A stretch of DNA of 64,000 nt from Paenibacillus sp. LS1 (GCF_026013365.1 NZ_JAPDOE010000001.1:1116001-1180000); one strand, 5' to 3'. Shown: positions 8,258 to 16,645, numbered from the stretch's first letter. Numbers and translations: made by a program. Notes: generated by a model not told the origin, from the sequence alone.

Positions 8258-9244
8258 TCAAGTCCGGTTGCGGTTTAAGACGTAAAATGTAACCGCCAGG
8301 GCAAGCACGAGAACCCCACCTTTTACAATATCATGTGTGAAATACTGTACGTTCATCATCGTCAAACCGTTCACGAGTACACCAATCAGGACTGAACCGA
8401 TGAAGGTTCCGATGACATTCGGTTTACCCGCGCCAAACACAGAGAAACCGACAAATACCGCAGCGACAGATTCCATTAACAACGGTGATCCGGCATCAAT
8501 CTGCCCAGATCCCACTTTGGATGCATAGATGATACCACCGATTGCAGCAAACACTCCAGCGGCTACATAAGCGAGTGTACGCACCTTTTTTACCTTGATT
8601 CCGGACAGACGCGCCGCTTCCTCATTACCGCCTGTAATGTACATCTGCCGCCCGTATTTTGTATACGTCAAAAAGATATGCACACCGATGACGGCAATTA
8701 GCAGCAGGATGACCGATATCGGCATACCCAGCCATTTACCCTGCCCTATAAGCAGGAATGTCGGGTCCATCTCTCCCGCAGCTTTGCTTCCATCAGGGAA
8801 CTGCATGTGATTGTAAATGGTATATCCCTGCGCATACGTTTTGTGAATGCCCCCGATGATGTACATCGTGGCAAGGGTCGCCAGCAGATCCGGAATACGC
8901 AATTTTACGATCAGCAAAGCGTTCAGTAAACCAATAACAGCCCCGATAATCAGTGGCACAATAATGACAATCGCTAGTGGCTGCTGATACCAAATCATTA
9001 ACGAAGCAGTAACGACGGTGGTCAATGAGACGGTCGCCCCCACCGAGAGATCGAATCCATCAACAATGAGAGATAACGTAACACCAATCGCTACAAAGGT
9101 AACGATAGAGATCGAGCCCAAAATATCGGTCAAGTTACTGTACGTAAAGAAATAAGGCAATTTAATGCCGAAAAATGCGATAACACCTATGATGACAATA
9201 ATCGCCCCGTAACGGAACGCAAAATCCAGTGATTTATCCTTCAT
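8258..9244 (-). CDS. Sugar-type ABC transporter permease (RbsC family)
   Basis: This is the membrane-spanning subunit of a carbohydrate-uptake (CUT2-like) importer. The 328-residue sequence has about eight to ten hydrophobic segments and the family loop IVDGFDLSVGATVSL (about 60-74) and GGNEEAARLSGIKVKKVRTLAY, which contacts the ATPase. Its ATG overlaps the ATPase stop (ATGA), so the subunits are translationally coupled. The substrate cannot be told from the sequence. No kinase, isomerase or regulator gene accompanies it, so the transported compound must be handled elsewhere. Confidence 0.92.
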   Translation of the reverse strand: MKDKSLDFAFRYGAIIVIIGVIAFFGIKLPYFFTYSNLTDILGSISIVTFVAIGVTLSLIVDGFDLSVGATVSLTTVVTASLMIWYQQPLAIVIIVPLIIGAVIGLLNALLIVKLRIPDLLATLATMYIIGGIHKTYAQGYTIYNHMQFPDGSKAAGEMDPTFLLIGQGKWLGMPISVILLLIAVIGVHIFLTYTKYGRQMYITGGNEEAARLSGIKVKKVRTLAYVAAGVFAAIGGIIYASKVGSGQIDAGSPLLMESVAAVFVGFSVFGAGKPNVIGTFIGSVLIGVLVNGLTMMNVQYFTHDIVKGGVLVLALAVTFYVLNRNRT

Positions 9245-10758
9245 GATTGCACCTCTTGTCCACCGCTTGCATAGTATAGCAGCTGTTCTTGATTAGTCTC
9301 GCCCCGTTTGAACTCTTTTACGATAACACCTTCGCACATAACAGCGATTCGGTCGCCGATTCCCATGCCTTCATCCAGTTCACACGTGAAATAGATTACG
9401 CCTTTACCCGCCAAAGCCAGTTCATTGATGATGCGGAAAATGTCACTTTTTGCCCCAATATCCACGCCCTTGGTTGGTTCATCAAATATAAATACATCCG
9501 CATCCGCATTAAGCCATTTACCAATGGCTACCTTCTGCTGGTTACCACCACTTAGATATTTTACTTCCTGTTTTACGGACGATGTCTTGATTCCGAGTTG
9601 TTTCACCAATGATTCCGCATTCTGACGCTCCCGCTTGCGGCTTACGAAACCTAATGTACTGAGGCGACTAAGCAAAGGTAGACTTAAATTCCGTTCCACG
9701 TTCTCCTGAATCAGAATTCCTTGTTTACGTCGCTCCTCCGGTACAGAAACAATCCCCAGAGCCGCCGCATCCGCAGGCTGAGACAAGCGGAGGTTACGGT
9801 TGTTAAGCCGGATCTCGCCTCCCTCCAGTCGATCTGCGCCAATCAGCAAACGAGAGCTTTCCGTTTTACCAGCGCCTACCAGACCCACTACAGCGAGGAC
9901 TTCACCTCTGCGTACAGACAAGTCAACACCCTTGACCTTCACTCCACGACGAAGCCCACGTGCCTCCAGTAATAATTCTCCCACAGGTGCTTCCGTCTTC
10001 GGAAACTCTTCCTCAAATGGCTTGCCCAACATCTGTGTGACCAGGTCGTTGATTGTCAGCCCCTTAGCTTCACCAGTAAATACATGTTGCCCATCTCTCA
10101 TGACCGTAACGCGATCACAGTGACCCGTCACTTCAGCGAGGCGATGGGTAATGAAAATACAAGCTACACCCCGATCCTTCAGGAGATGAACGATTCGGAA
10201 AAATGCATCCGTTTCTTCCTGACTGAGTGGTGCAGTCGGTTCGTCAAAAATGATGACCTTGGCATCCTGAATCAAAATCCGTGCCAGCAATATCATCTGT
10301 TTCTCTGCAAGCGTCAGATCGGCCACTTTTTGGTGAACCGATATGTCTGCTCCTAATTGCTTCAGTGCTTCAACCGCACGCTGTTGCAGCTTCCGCGGAC
10401 TCTTCCACCAGCCTCCAGCAGATGAAGCCAACTGATCCAGCATAATGTTCTCCGCAGCCGTCAGCTGTGGCACTAGTGCCGCATCCACTTCCTGATACAC
10501 ACAGTGAATCCCACTTGCCTTCGCGTCTCCCGGGGAACTCAAGTGAAGCGCTTGTCCACTCAACTGAATCGTACCCTGATCCAATTGATAGGCACCAGAC
10601 AGAATTTTCATTAACGTGCTCTTACCGGCACCATTGGCACCGAGCAGCGCGTGAATCTCCCCACCTTTAACAGAGAAATCCACATCCTTCAGTGCAGGTA
10701 TGCCTGAAAACTGCTTGTGGATATGTTCCATTTGAAGCAGAATCGGTGCAGTGCTCAT
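9241..10758 (-). CDS. Sugar-type ABC transporter ATP-binding protein, duplicated (RbsA/MglA family)
   Basis: This 505-residue protein contains two ABC domains and powers the importer. Domain 1 shows Walker A GANGAGKST, a weakened signature LTLAEKQM and Walker B VIIFDEPTA. Domain 2 shows GLVGAGKTES, a full signature LSGGNQQK and VFIFDEPTK. Such degenerate first signatures are usual for this family. The ATG at 10756-10758 (MSTAPILLQM) follows GGAGGTTAAC. The gene lies 113 bases after the binding-protein gene, behind a hairpin that probably lowers its expression relative to the binding protein. Confidence 0.93.
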   Translation of the reverse strand: MSTAPILLQMEHIHKQFSGIPALKDVDFSVKGGEIHALLGANGAGKSTLMKILSGAYQLDQGTIQLSGQALHLSSPGDAKASGIHCVYQEVDAALVPQLTAAENIMLDQLASSAGGWWKSPRKLQQRAVEALKQLGADISVHQKVADLTLAEKQMILLARILIQDAKVIIFDEPTAPLSQEETDAFFRIVHLLKDRGVACIFITHRLAEVTGHCDRVTVMRDGQHVFTGEAKGLTINDLVTQMLGKPFEEEFPKTEAPVGELLLEARGLRRGVKVKGVDLSVRRGEVLAVVGLVGAGKTESSRLLIGADRLEGGEIRLNNRNLRLSQPADAAALGIVSVPEERRKQGILIQENVERNLSLPLLSRLSTLGFVSRKRERQNAESLVKQLGIKTSSVKQEVKYLSGGNQQKVAIGKWLNADADVFIFDEPTKGVDIGAKSDIFRIINELALAGKGVIYFTCELDEGMGIGDRIAVMCEGVIVKEFKRGETNQEQLLYYASGGQEVQS

Positions 10759-10834
10759 GATGTTAACCTCCAATCGTTCCCATCCGGGAGTTTCCCTTTT
10801 CTCATCCTTATCTCGCGTATCTTCATTATGGTGG

Positions 10835-10859
10835 AAAAAGCGCGCCTTGCGGCGCGCTT
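10835..10859 (-). terminator. Intercistronic hairpin between binding protein and ATPase genes
   Basis: A 9-base-pair stem AAGCGCGCC / GGCGCGCTT with a GCAA (GNRA) loop on the minus strand is followed by only four T and then CC. It looks like a leaky terminator or an RNA-stabilising hairpin giving excess binding protein. Confidence 0.7.
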
Positions 10860-10871
10860 CCCTTACGCTGC

Positions 10872-11969
10872 TTATTTAGCAGTAATACCGTATTCGCTCA
10901 TCCAATCCTTAATTCCTTGTGTACTGCCTCCCCAACCTTCAACGAACTCCGACAGCTCTGAAGTGGAGATTTGTTTATCTGGCAAAGCTTCACGTTGAAC
11001 ATAGACCGGGTTAAGCACAACTGCATCTTCCGTCTCGTCCCCGTTCAGCTTCTGATAAGCATAACGAACTTGTACACGTCCGATGTCTGTAGGATCAACC
11101 GCAGCGGAAGCAACCCAAGGGTTTTTCGGGTCTTGAATCATTTGCAGGTCCTCGTCACTCATATCAATACCATACACTTTAATCTCGTCACGTCCGGCTT
11201 GTTGAATGGCACGCGCTGCACCTTTGGCGAACTCATCCCATGCAGTCCATACAGCTGTAATTTCGCCTTTTGGATATTGTTTGAGAATAGCCTCCATTTT
11301 GGCTTGAGTATCCAGCGCCGGGTTCTGTGCAGAACCAAATGTAGCTATTTCCTTGATGTCCGGATTTGCTTTCAGGAATTCACCGTATGCGATCTGACGG
11401 CGTTCCATCGGCGCGAATCCAGCTACCCATACTTTTACGATGTTGCCTTGTCCATTAATATCTTTTTTCATTTGCTCCAGCGTCAGCTCAGCCATCTTCT
11501 GGTCATCCTGCGACAGGACTGTTGCTCCCGGAACACTAATGGCTGCGTCGAACACGACCACTGGAATTTTTTGTTCTACTGCCTTCTTCACACCTGGCTC
11601 TAAAAGGGAATCCCCATGATCCGTGAGAATGGCATCGAATTTCTGATTAATTGCGCTATCTAACAATGATACCATCTTCGCTTTATCATTATCGGCAACA
11701 AACGTAGTCAGTTCCCCACCGAATTTTTCGATTTCTTCTTTGACACCTTGCACATATTGCTGCGAGAAAGTACCTGTATTGAATTCCATAATAAGTGCGA
11801 TTCGTTTGCCGCTTAGAGGGCCTGTGACTGCTTCCGTTTTCGGTGTATCATCGGATGCACCCGAAGCCGGAGTAGATGCCGGTTCTTTTTTGATTCCGCA
11901 AGCAGATAGCGCCAATGTGAATACTAGTAACACACTCAACCATACCCATTTAGTCTCTTTTCTTTTCAT
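10872..11969 (-). CDS. Sugar-type ABC transporter substrate-binding lipoprotein
   Basis: This 365-residue protein is the extracellular receptor of the importer. The N-terminus is a lipoprotein signal (basic MKRKETK, hydrophobic core, lipobox LSAC with cysteine 24), followed by a threonine/serine/proline-rich linker and a periplasmic-binding-protein type 1 fold (KRIALIMEFNTGTFSQQYVQG, then FDAILTDHGDSLLEP and VYGIDMSDEDLQMIQ). The ATG at 11967-11969 follows AGGGGGAAA. It is the first gene of the operon. Ligand unknown; ribose/autoinducer-2-like and other sugar receptors share this fold. Confidence 0.92.
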   Translation of the reverse strand: MKRKETKWVWLSVLLVFTLALSACGIKKEPASTPASGASDDTPKTEAVTGPLSGKRIALIMEFNTGTFSQQYVQGVKEEIEKFGGELTTFVADNDKAKMVSLLDSAINQKFDAILTDHGDSLLEPGVKKAVEQKIPVVVFDAAISVPGATVLSQDDQKMAELTLEQMKKDINGQGNIVKVWVAGFAPMERRQIAYGEFLKANPDIKEIATFGSAQNPALDTQAKMEAILKQYPKGEITAVWTAWDEFAKGAARAIQQAGRDEIKVYGIDMSDEDLQMIQDPKNPWVASAAVDPTDIGRVQVRYAYQKLNGDETEDAVVLNPVYVQREALPDKQISTSELSEFVEGWGGSTQGIKDWMSEYGITAK

Positions 11970-11993
11970 CTCTGTTTCCCCCTGTTCACTCTC

Positions 11994-12009
11994 TGTGATC
12001 TCGATCACA
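11994..12009. promoter_or_regulatory. Perfect CRP-like palindrome (operator) before the ABC operon
   Basis: TGTGATCTCGATCACA is a 16-base sequence with 7-base perfect arms and matches the TGTGA-N6-TCACA form of CRP/FNR-family sites. It starts about 25 bases upstream of the binding-protein ATG and lies just downstream of the predicted transcription start, where a bound protein would block transcription. A catabolite-repression (cre) reading fits less well. Confidence 0.65.
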
Positions 12010-12022
12010 ATAGTTGAATATT

Positions 12023-12051
12023 AATATAACGGCTAATTCCTAGTATGTAAA
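12023..12051 (-). promoter_or_regulatory. Sigma-A promoter of the ABC transporter operon
   Basis: On the minus strand TTTACA (12046-12051) and TATATT (12023-12028) are exactly 17 bases apart. Transcription should start near 12016, placing the palindrome at about +8 to +23. Confidence 0.65.
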
Positions 12052-12141
12052 TGGGTTTTAGTAATTTAAAGCTAAAAATCGCTAAGTTTTTTCGAAAGCA
12101 TCATTCTTCCTATCCATTTCATCCAAAATCAAGAAATCACA

Positions 12142-12180
12142 CTAAAAAAGACCGCGAGGGGATGCCCCCTTACGGTCCTT
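12142..12180 (-). terminator. Terminator of spoIVA
   Basis: On the minus strand an AGGACCG...CGGTCTTTTTT stem with an inner GGGG/CCCC pair lies directly after the spoIVA stop and ends in six T. Confidence 0.85.
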
Positions 12181-12187
12181 TGATGTC

Positions 12188-13666
12188 TTACAGAATGATA
12201 GCGATCAAGCCACCCGAACCTTCGTTAATGATTCTTCCCAGCGTCTCTTGCAACTTGTATCTTGCATTATCCGGCATCATGGCAATCTTGCCCTGAATAC
12301 CTTCTCGCACGATGGAGTGCAACGAACGACCGAACATGTCTGAATCCCATACCTTGATCGGATCGTTCTCGAAATCCTGCATCAGGTATCTCACCAGTTC
12401 CTCACTCTGTTTCTCCGTGCCAATGATTGGAGCGAACTCCGATTCCACATCGACCCGGATCATGTGAATGGACGGTGCCGTTGCTTTCAGACGTACGCCA
12501 AATTTGGTGCCCTGACGAATGAGCTCCGGTTCATCCAGAGCCATCTCGGCAAGAGACGGAGCAGCGATGCCGTATCCGGTCGTTTTGACCATCTCCAGCG
12601 CTTCTGCGAAGCGGTCATATTCTCTCTTCGCATGCGAGAACTCCTGCATCAATTGCAGCAGATGATCCTTGCCCCGAATTTCAATTCCGACCACTTCCAC
12701 GAGAATCTGATCATACAATTCATCTGGCGCATACAGGTCAATTTCGGCTACACCCTGCCCCATATTCATGCCACTCAGGCCTGCGCGATCAATGAATTCA
12801 TATTCCATGAACTGAGCAACAACCCGATCCACGTCACGAAGTCTGCGGATATCCTTAACGGTATCCCGTACGGAATTTTCGTAGTTGCTACGCAGCCAGT
12901 GAGTCTCGTTCAGCACCATAACCCAGCTCGGCAAGTTTACATTCACTTCATGCACAGGGAACTCATAGAGCACTTCACGAAGTACCCCCGTCACATCATC
13001 TTCCGTCATGGTCGCTGCACTGAGTGTCATCACCGGAATGTCGTATTTGGCAGCAAGCTCACTACGCAATTGCAGGGCTTCTTCACTACGAGGACGAGTG
13101 GAGTTGATGACCAGGACAAACGGTTTACCCACTTCTTTCAATTCCGCAATAACTCGTTCTTCGGATTCCACATAGGAACTGCGGGCAATTTCGGCGATCG
13201 TGCCGTCTGTTGTTACCACAACACCCAGTGTGGAATGCTCCTGAATGACTTTGCGAGTACCAATCTCAGCGGCTTCCTGGAATGGAATTGGCTCCTCGAA
13301 CCAAGGCGTGGAGATCATGCGTGGACCATTCTCATCCTCGTATCCCTTGGCTCCTTCCACCGCGTAACCTACACAATCCACAAGGCGCACATTGACATCG
13401 AGTCCTTCTGCCACCTTGATTTGGACTGCGTTATTCGGTACGAATTTCGGTTCCGTGGTCATGATGGTCTTACCTGCTGCACTCTGTGGAAGTTCATCCA
13501 CGGCCCGACCACGATCTGCCTCGTTTGTGATGTTTGGTAATACAATGGTTTCCATGAATCGTTTGATAAATGTTGATTTACCCGTCCGGACTGCGCCGAC
13601 AACCCCGAGATAAATATCCCCTCCGGTCCGCTCAGCTATGTCCTTAAAAATGTCCACTTTCTCCAA
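12188..13666 (-). CDS. spoIVA: Stage IV sporulation protein A (coat basement ATPase)
   Basis: SpoIVA polymerises with ATP hydrolysis on the outer forespore membrane and forms the base on which the spore coat is built. The 492-residue length matches the family exactly. The N-terminal P-loop GAVRTGKS (24-31) and the TRAFAC-like strands (LVDCVGYAVEGAKGYEDENG, VLVINSTRPRSEE) are clear, followed by the middle and C-terminal polymerisation domains. The start is TTG at 13664-13666, preceded by GGGAGGGG at good distance. A sigma-E-like promoter lies about 200 bases upstream. It is separated from hbs here by the ABC operon. Confidence 0.97.
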   Translation of the reverse strand: MEKVDIFKDIAERTGGDIYLGVVGAVRTGKSTFIKRFMETIVLPNITNEADRGRAVDELPQSAAGKTIMTTEPKFVPNNAVQIKVAEGLDVNVRLVDCVGYAVEGAKGYEDENGPRMISTPWFEEPIPFQEAAEIGTRKVIQEHSTLGVVVTTDGTIAEIARSSYVESEERVIAELKEVGKPFVLVINSTRPRSEEALQLRSELAAKYDIPVMTLSAATMTEDDVTGVLREVLYEFPVHEVNVNLPSWVMVLNETHWLRSNYENSVRDTVKDIRRLRDVDRVVAQFMEYEFIDRAGLSGMNMGQGVAEIDLYAPDELYDQILVEVVGIEIRGKDHLLQLMQEFSHAKREYDRFAEALEMVKTTGYGIAAPSLAEMALDEPELIRQGTKFGVRLKATAPSIHMIRVDVESEFAPIIGTEKQSEELVRYLMQDFENDPIKVWDSDMFGRSLHSIVREGIQGKIAMMPDNARYKLQETLGRIINEGSGGLIAIIL

Positions 13667-14030
13667 TGAAATCCCCTCCCTAAATTACTCCGAAGGAAAA
13701 ATGCTAAAGAGCATCCGCTTCGTTTTTTCAATCAGAAGACTGAAATCCCTGCAACGGTAGAGCCGCCTTTGTGAGTGCCCGGAAGTCGTCCGCCGCCGAA
13801 CGTTGCATTCTGATGAAACCGGCGAGAGCGGCGTTAACTCGTACATGCAATTGGACTAGTATCATCTTATGTATCCGTATGCGGCAATATGACGCGTATT
13901 TTTGTTTTTTTATCTTATGGTGATGACATTAGGAGAATCCCCCGATCTCGGACTGCGCGTCTTTATTTCAATCTACTTTATGTGATCCATGAAGCTTTTA
14001 TGACGGTTACTGCTCATCATTTCAGAATAT
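13667..14030 (-). other. Long non-coding leader/promoter region of spoIVA
   Basis: These 364 bases hold no ORF I can support. On the minus strand they contain the sigma-E-like promoter at 13864-13893 and a leader of about 190 bases with GC-rich segments that could fold. A second copy of CATAAGAT occurs at 13912-13919 without a matching -35 box. Confidence 0.5.
13864..13893 (-). promoter_or_regulatory. Sigma-E-like promoter of spoIVA
   Basis: On the minus strand GTCATATT (13886-13893) and CATAAGAT (13864-13871) are 14 bases apart. This agrees with the mother-cell sigma-E pattern (ATATT, about 14 bases, CATAC-like -10), and spoIVA is a known sigma-E gene in Bacillus. Confidence 0.6.
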
Positions 14031-14066
14031 AAAAAGAGATATCCCTTATTTGGAATATCTCTTTTT
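14031..14066. terminator. Terminator after the YphF-like lipoprotein gene
   Basis: AAAAAGAGATATCC pairs with GGAATATCTCTTTTT (one bulge) around a short loop and has T-runs on both strands. On the minus strand it ends the lipoprotein gene. Confidence 0.85.
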
Positions 14067-14121
14067 GAACCATTGGAGCCATAATTGTTATACCGTTAGA
14101 TCATTTGAATGGCAACCATGC

Positions 14122-14901
14122 TTATTTTATTAGCTGTGCAACAGGAGCATTATTTTGCCAAGCGTAGGGAACCGATTTAACGGGTACGAAGTAGGAATGT
14201 TCCACCAGAAAATCGCGAACATCATCATTCTCCGCCGGAGACACTTCAGACTTTTCCACCGCCTGCATAATATCAAAAGCATAATCCACATAGACCTTGC
14301 CTTCGTCATCCATCATAAAAGGTAAGGCCTGGCCCGAATATACACTATTCAGCGTAACGGAAGGAGTACCTGCCTGAGCAGCCTGCGCCATATCCACAGC
14401 ATATAACCCCGGGTACAATTCTTCCCCGCTTGGCAGCTTATTGTTATGTACGGACTTATACTGATTAACTATTCGTTGCACATCGTTTACTTTCTGTACG
14501 GTCAGAAGATCCATCACTTTAACGGTCGGATTCACTTCTTCGTCCTGAATAAGGAAGTAAGCGCTCCCACCACTTTCAAAAGCAGTCCCCGGTATTTCAT
14601 CCAGATACCCCAGTTGTTTCAACTTGGGCAGATCGACTCTGAACTTCTCATATTTTGGCGTAGCCATATCTGCATTGATGATTGGCAAAATCCCCTCATC
14701 TTGCTGGAATGTCTCTACCGCACTCTGGATACGACTCACACTTTCCCGATAGGCGATCTTGGGGTCCGAATTGCTTTGGGATGGATACATACAACCACTT
14801 GCTGTAAAAGCAAACAACAGGAATAACAGTAGACCGCCCATCTGATGCATAAGACGCTGCCGTCCGCTCCCTTTAACACAGTCTGGCTTGTTTCTAATCA
14901 T
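14122..14901 (-). CDS. yphF: YphF-like lipoprotein
   Basis: This 259-residue protein carries a lipoprotein signal ending in TASGC (cysteine about 37) after a basic N-terminus and a hydrophobic stretch. The mature part has repeated polar segments (YRESVSRIQSAVETFQQDEGILPI and LTVQKVNDVQRIVNQYKSVHNNKLPSGEELYPG), each resembling the other. Position between yphE and spoIVA matches yphF of Bacillus subtilis, which is a lipoprotein of unknown role; I assign the name mainly on synteny. The ATG at 14899-14901 follows AGGAGG. Confidence 0.7.
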   Translation of the reverse strand: MIRNKPDCVKGSGRQRLMHQMGGLLLFLLFAFTASGCMYPSQSNSDPKIAYRESVSRIQSAVETFQQDEGILPIINADMATPKYEKFRVDLPKLKQLGYLDEIPGTAFESGGSAYFLIQDEEVNPTVKVMDLLTVQKVNDVQRIVNQYKSVHNNKLPSGEELYPGLYAVDMAQAAQAGTPSVTLNSVYSGQALPFMMDDEGKVYVDYAFDIMQAVEKSEVSPAENDDVRDFLVEHSYFVPVKSVPYAWQNNAPVAQLIK

Positions 14902-14947
14902 CCGTATCCTCCTTGAATAACTCATTAGAGAATCAATTTCATAACGC

Positions 14948-15298
14948 TCAGAACCAGTCGTCTTCCTGTTGCTGACGTTCCAGTTGTTTCCGAATGGCTG
15001 CCTTCAGCGGGTCCTCTGGAACATGAACCGATAGAGATCCACACACCTTGGCCTGACAGGACAGTCGTGTACCTGCTTCCAACAGTGAACCCAGCTTACG
15101 CTTTTCTGCATCAGTTGGTGGATACAGTTCCGCCCGATGTTCTTCGTCCACGTTCACTTTGCACATCAAGCAAGCCGCTTTACCATCACAACGGGTCGTT
15201 ATCTTGACTCCGGCACGTCGTGCTGCATGCAGAAGTGTTGCACCTGGTTTGAGCGCTATCGATTTGTTCATGGGTAAAAAAGTAACTTTATAGTCCAT
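14948..15298 (-). CDS. [2Fe-2S] ferredoxin-like protein
   Basis: The 116-residue product resembles plant-type ferredoxins and binds one [2Fe-2S] cluster: CDGKAACLMC gives the first three cysteines (C-x5-C-x2-C) and a fourth lies in TRLSCQAKVCG. A basic, glutamine-rich tail (KQLERQQQEDDWF) is unusual. Two adjacent ATG codons occur; the second (15296-15298) is better spaced from AAGGAGG, the first is at 15299-15301. It follows the nucleotidyltransferase-like gene by about 15 bases, suggesting one operon. The redox partner is unknown. Confidence 0.88.
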   Translation of the reverse strand: MDYKVTFLPMNKSIALKPGATLLHAARRAGVKITTRCDGKAACLMCKVNVDEEHRAELYPPTDAEKRKLGSLLEAGTRLSCQAKVCGSLSVHVPEDPLKAAIRKQLERQQQEDDWF

Positions 15299-15315
15299 CA
15301 TTTTCCTCCTTCAAC

Positions 15316-15933
15316 CTACTGGGGCCATGCAAAGCCAACGAGTTCTTCCACTTCGGCTCTGAAGCGGCTTGTCCATACATTCTGTTGACTTAACAGCGTC
15401 ATTATAGGTTGATGTTCATGCGGTTGCTCGCGCATCTGTCTTGCAATGGGTACATACCGATCTTCACGACCTCGCAGCAGATTAAACAACAGCTCATGCG
15501 CAAGCGGCATCAGTCGCAGGGTATACGTACCCACTTGTGCTACTGGTGCATGCGGAGCAAGTACATGTTCAATCTCGATACGGTACCAGCTTTTGCGAGC
15601 CCAGATTTCGAAACCACCAACCAGTTCCAGCGCACATGCTCCAACCTGATAGTGGCTCAGCAGAGAAGCATAAGGTCCTGTCTTATCCACTGTAGGCTCG
15701 TCAAGCATTACCCCCGGAGCGAATCGGTGAAGTTCCTTAGCAGCAGCAACATCCGCATAGATATCAATATCTCTGGGAGCCTGTTGCAACTCCACCCCCT
15801 GAAGCAGCAACCCACAGCTTCCTCCAAGCAACCATGTCTGTGGCTGTGTGTTCCAGGCTTTGGCCGTTTCCAGCAAAGCCGCGTGTAATTCCGGATAACG
15901 CTCTGTCCGACCCTCCGTATCATGCGGCCCCAT
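15316..15933 (-). CDS. Nucleotidyltransferase-fold protein
   Basis: The 205-residue sequence has the nucleotidyltransferase pattern: WLLGGSCGLLLQG (glycine-serine helix start, about 34-46) followed by PRDIDIYAD, giving the paired aspartates that bind metal. Relatives include the AbiEii-type and tRNA-modifying nucleotidyltransferases, but no antitoxin-like partner is adjacent. The ATG at 15931-15933 follows GAGGGGAG. It sits between the yphE-like gene and the ferredoxin gene, a pair not present at this locus in Bacillus subtilis. The substrate is unknown. Confidence 0.7.
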   Translation of the reverse strand: MGPHDTEGRTERYPELHAALLETAKAWNTQPQTWLLGGSCGLLLQGVELQQAPRDIDIYADVAAAKELHRFAPGVMLDEPTVDKTGPYASLLSHYQVGACALELVGGFEIWARKSWYRIEIEHVLAPHAPVAQVGTYTLRLMPLAHELLFNLLRGREDRYVPIARQMREQPHEHQPIMTLLSQQNVWTSRFRAEVEELVGFAWPQ

Positions 15934-16016
15934 AGGCTCACACTCCCCTCATCCGTGTTCATTGTGTCAGTTCTTATGATGTGCTTATGCGGATGTTATC
16001 CTTCAGGCATAGGAAA

Positions 16017-16196
16017 TCAGGTCAGAGATGCGATTCCACCGAAAAAGCCAATCAGCATAATCAAAAATGCAATCAAAGAAAGAATCCCCCGTACAATGCC
16101 TTTTGTTTTGGCACGAGCAAACGTAATCAGGAATACAGATAGTCCCATAATGAGGATGGCGACCAATGACAGCCACATCTTGTCCATTGCGCTCAT
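16017..16196 (-). CDS. yphE: YphE-like small membrane protein (DUF2768 type)
   Basis: This 59-residue protein (MSAMDKMWLSLVAILIMGLS...) has two transmembrane segments (about 8-26 and 36-56) joined by the basic loop ARAKTKGIVRG. Size, topology and position between gpsA and spoIVA match yphE of Bacillus subtilis. The ATG at 16194-16196 is preceded by AAGGGGAG at a rather long distance. Function is unknown; small proteins of this block are often made during sporulation, which is inference here. Confidence 0.75.
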   Translation of the reverse strand: MSAMDKMWLSLVAILIMGLSVFLITFARAKTKGIVRGILSLIAFLIMLIGFFGGIASLT

Positions 16197-16288
16197 AATC
16201 CAGCAGTCTCCCCTTCAGTCCGATATTCATCACTGACACTGTGACAATTGCAACCATTATAACACGAAATTCAGCTTAACTTTCCAAA

Positions 16289-16338
16289 AAAAAGACAAAA
16301 AAACAAGCCGGTAGGAGCCGACTCGTCTTTTTGTCTTA
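16289..16338 (-). terminator. Terminator of spoVIF
   Basis: AAGACAAAAA and TTTTTGTCTT flank an inner GCCGG/CCG-rich hairpin; on the minus strand the structure ends in a T-run. A second hairpin (GATCACCTGC / GCAGGCGTGATC, about 16342-16367) stands between it and the stop codon. Confidence 0.7.
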
Positions 16339-16369
16339 CTGGATCACCTGCACGAGCAGGCGTGATCTA

Positions 16370-16645
16370 TTATTTTTTCATCATCATTTTCATTAACGAT
16401 TCCATACTGCTTGGATTCAATCCGCTTTTCTTGACCGCACTCACAATATCCTTAACTGTATCCTCAGATACCGGAACTTTCGCCATGGCGGATACTTGTT
16501 TGATCAATTGACGCAACTGAGCTTCATTCTGGATCGTTGTTGGTTTTACCGTGCTTGCCAATTTCTTGACAGCACCTTCTGTTATCGTTTTACCCGTTTT
16601 CTTGTTGATTGCATTCAGTGCATCTTTCGAAATGTTGTTACCCAT
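16370..16645 (-). CDS. spoVIF: Stage VI sporulation protein F
   Basis: SpoVIF is a sporulation protein that in Bacillus supports coat assembly together with GerE-dependent expression. The 91-residue product (MGNNISKDALNAINKKTGKTITEGAVKKLAS...) shows the two repeated helical motifs K-x-(V/A)-K-(K/D)-(L/I)-(A/V)-S and the methionine/lysine-rich end SMESLMKMMMKK. The ATG at 16643-16645 follows GGAGGAGGGG. In Bacillus subtilis spoVIF (yjcC) is elsewhere; here it stands beside gpsA. Confidence 0.88.
   Translation of the reverse strand: MGNNISKDALNAINKKTGKTITEGAVKKLASTVKPTTIQNEAQLRQLIKQVSAMAKVPVSEDTVKDIVSAVKKSGLNPSSMESLMKMMMKK

Noticed and set aside
12464..13540. A 358-codon open frame on the plus strand opposite spoIVA
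   Set aside because: spoIVA is unmistakable on the other strand and the plus frame is a codon-bias shadow with no recognisable domain.
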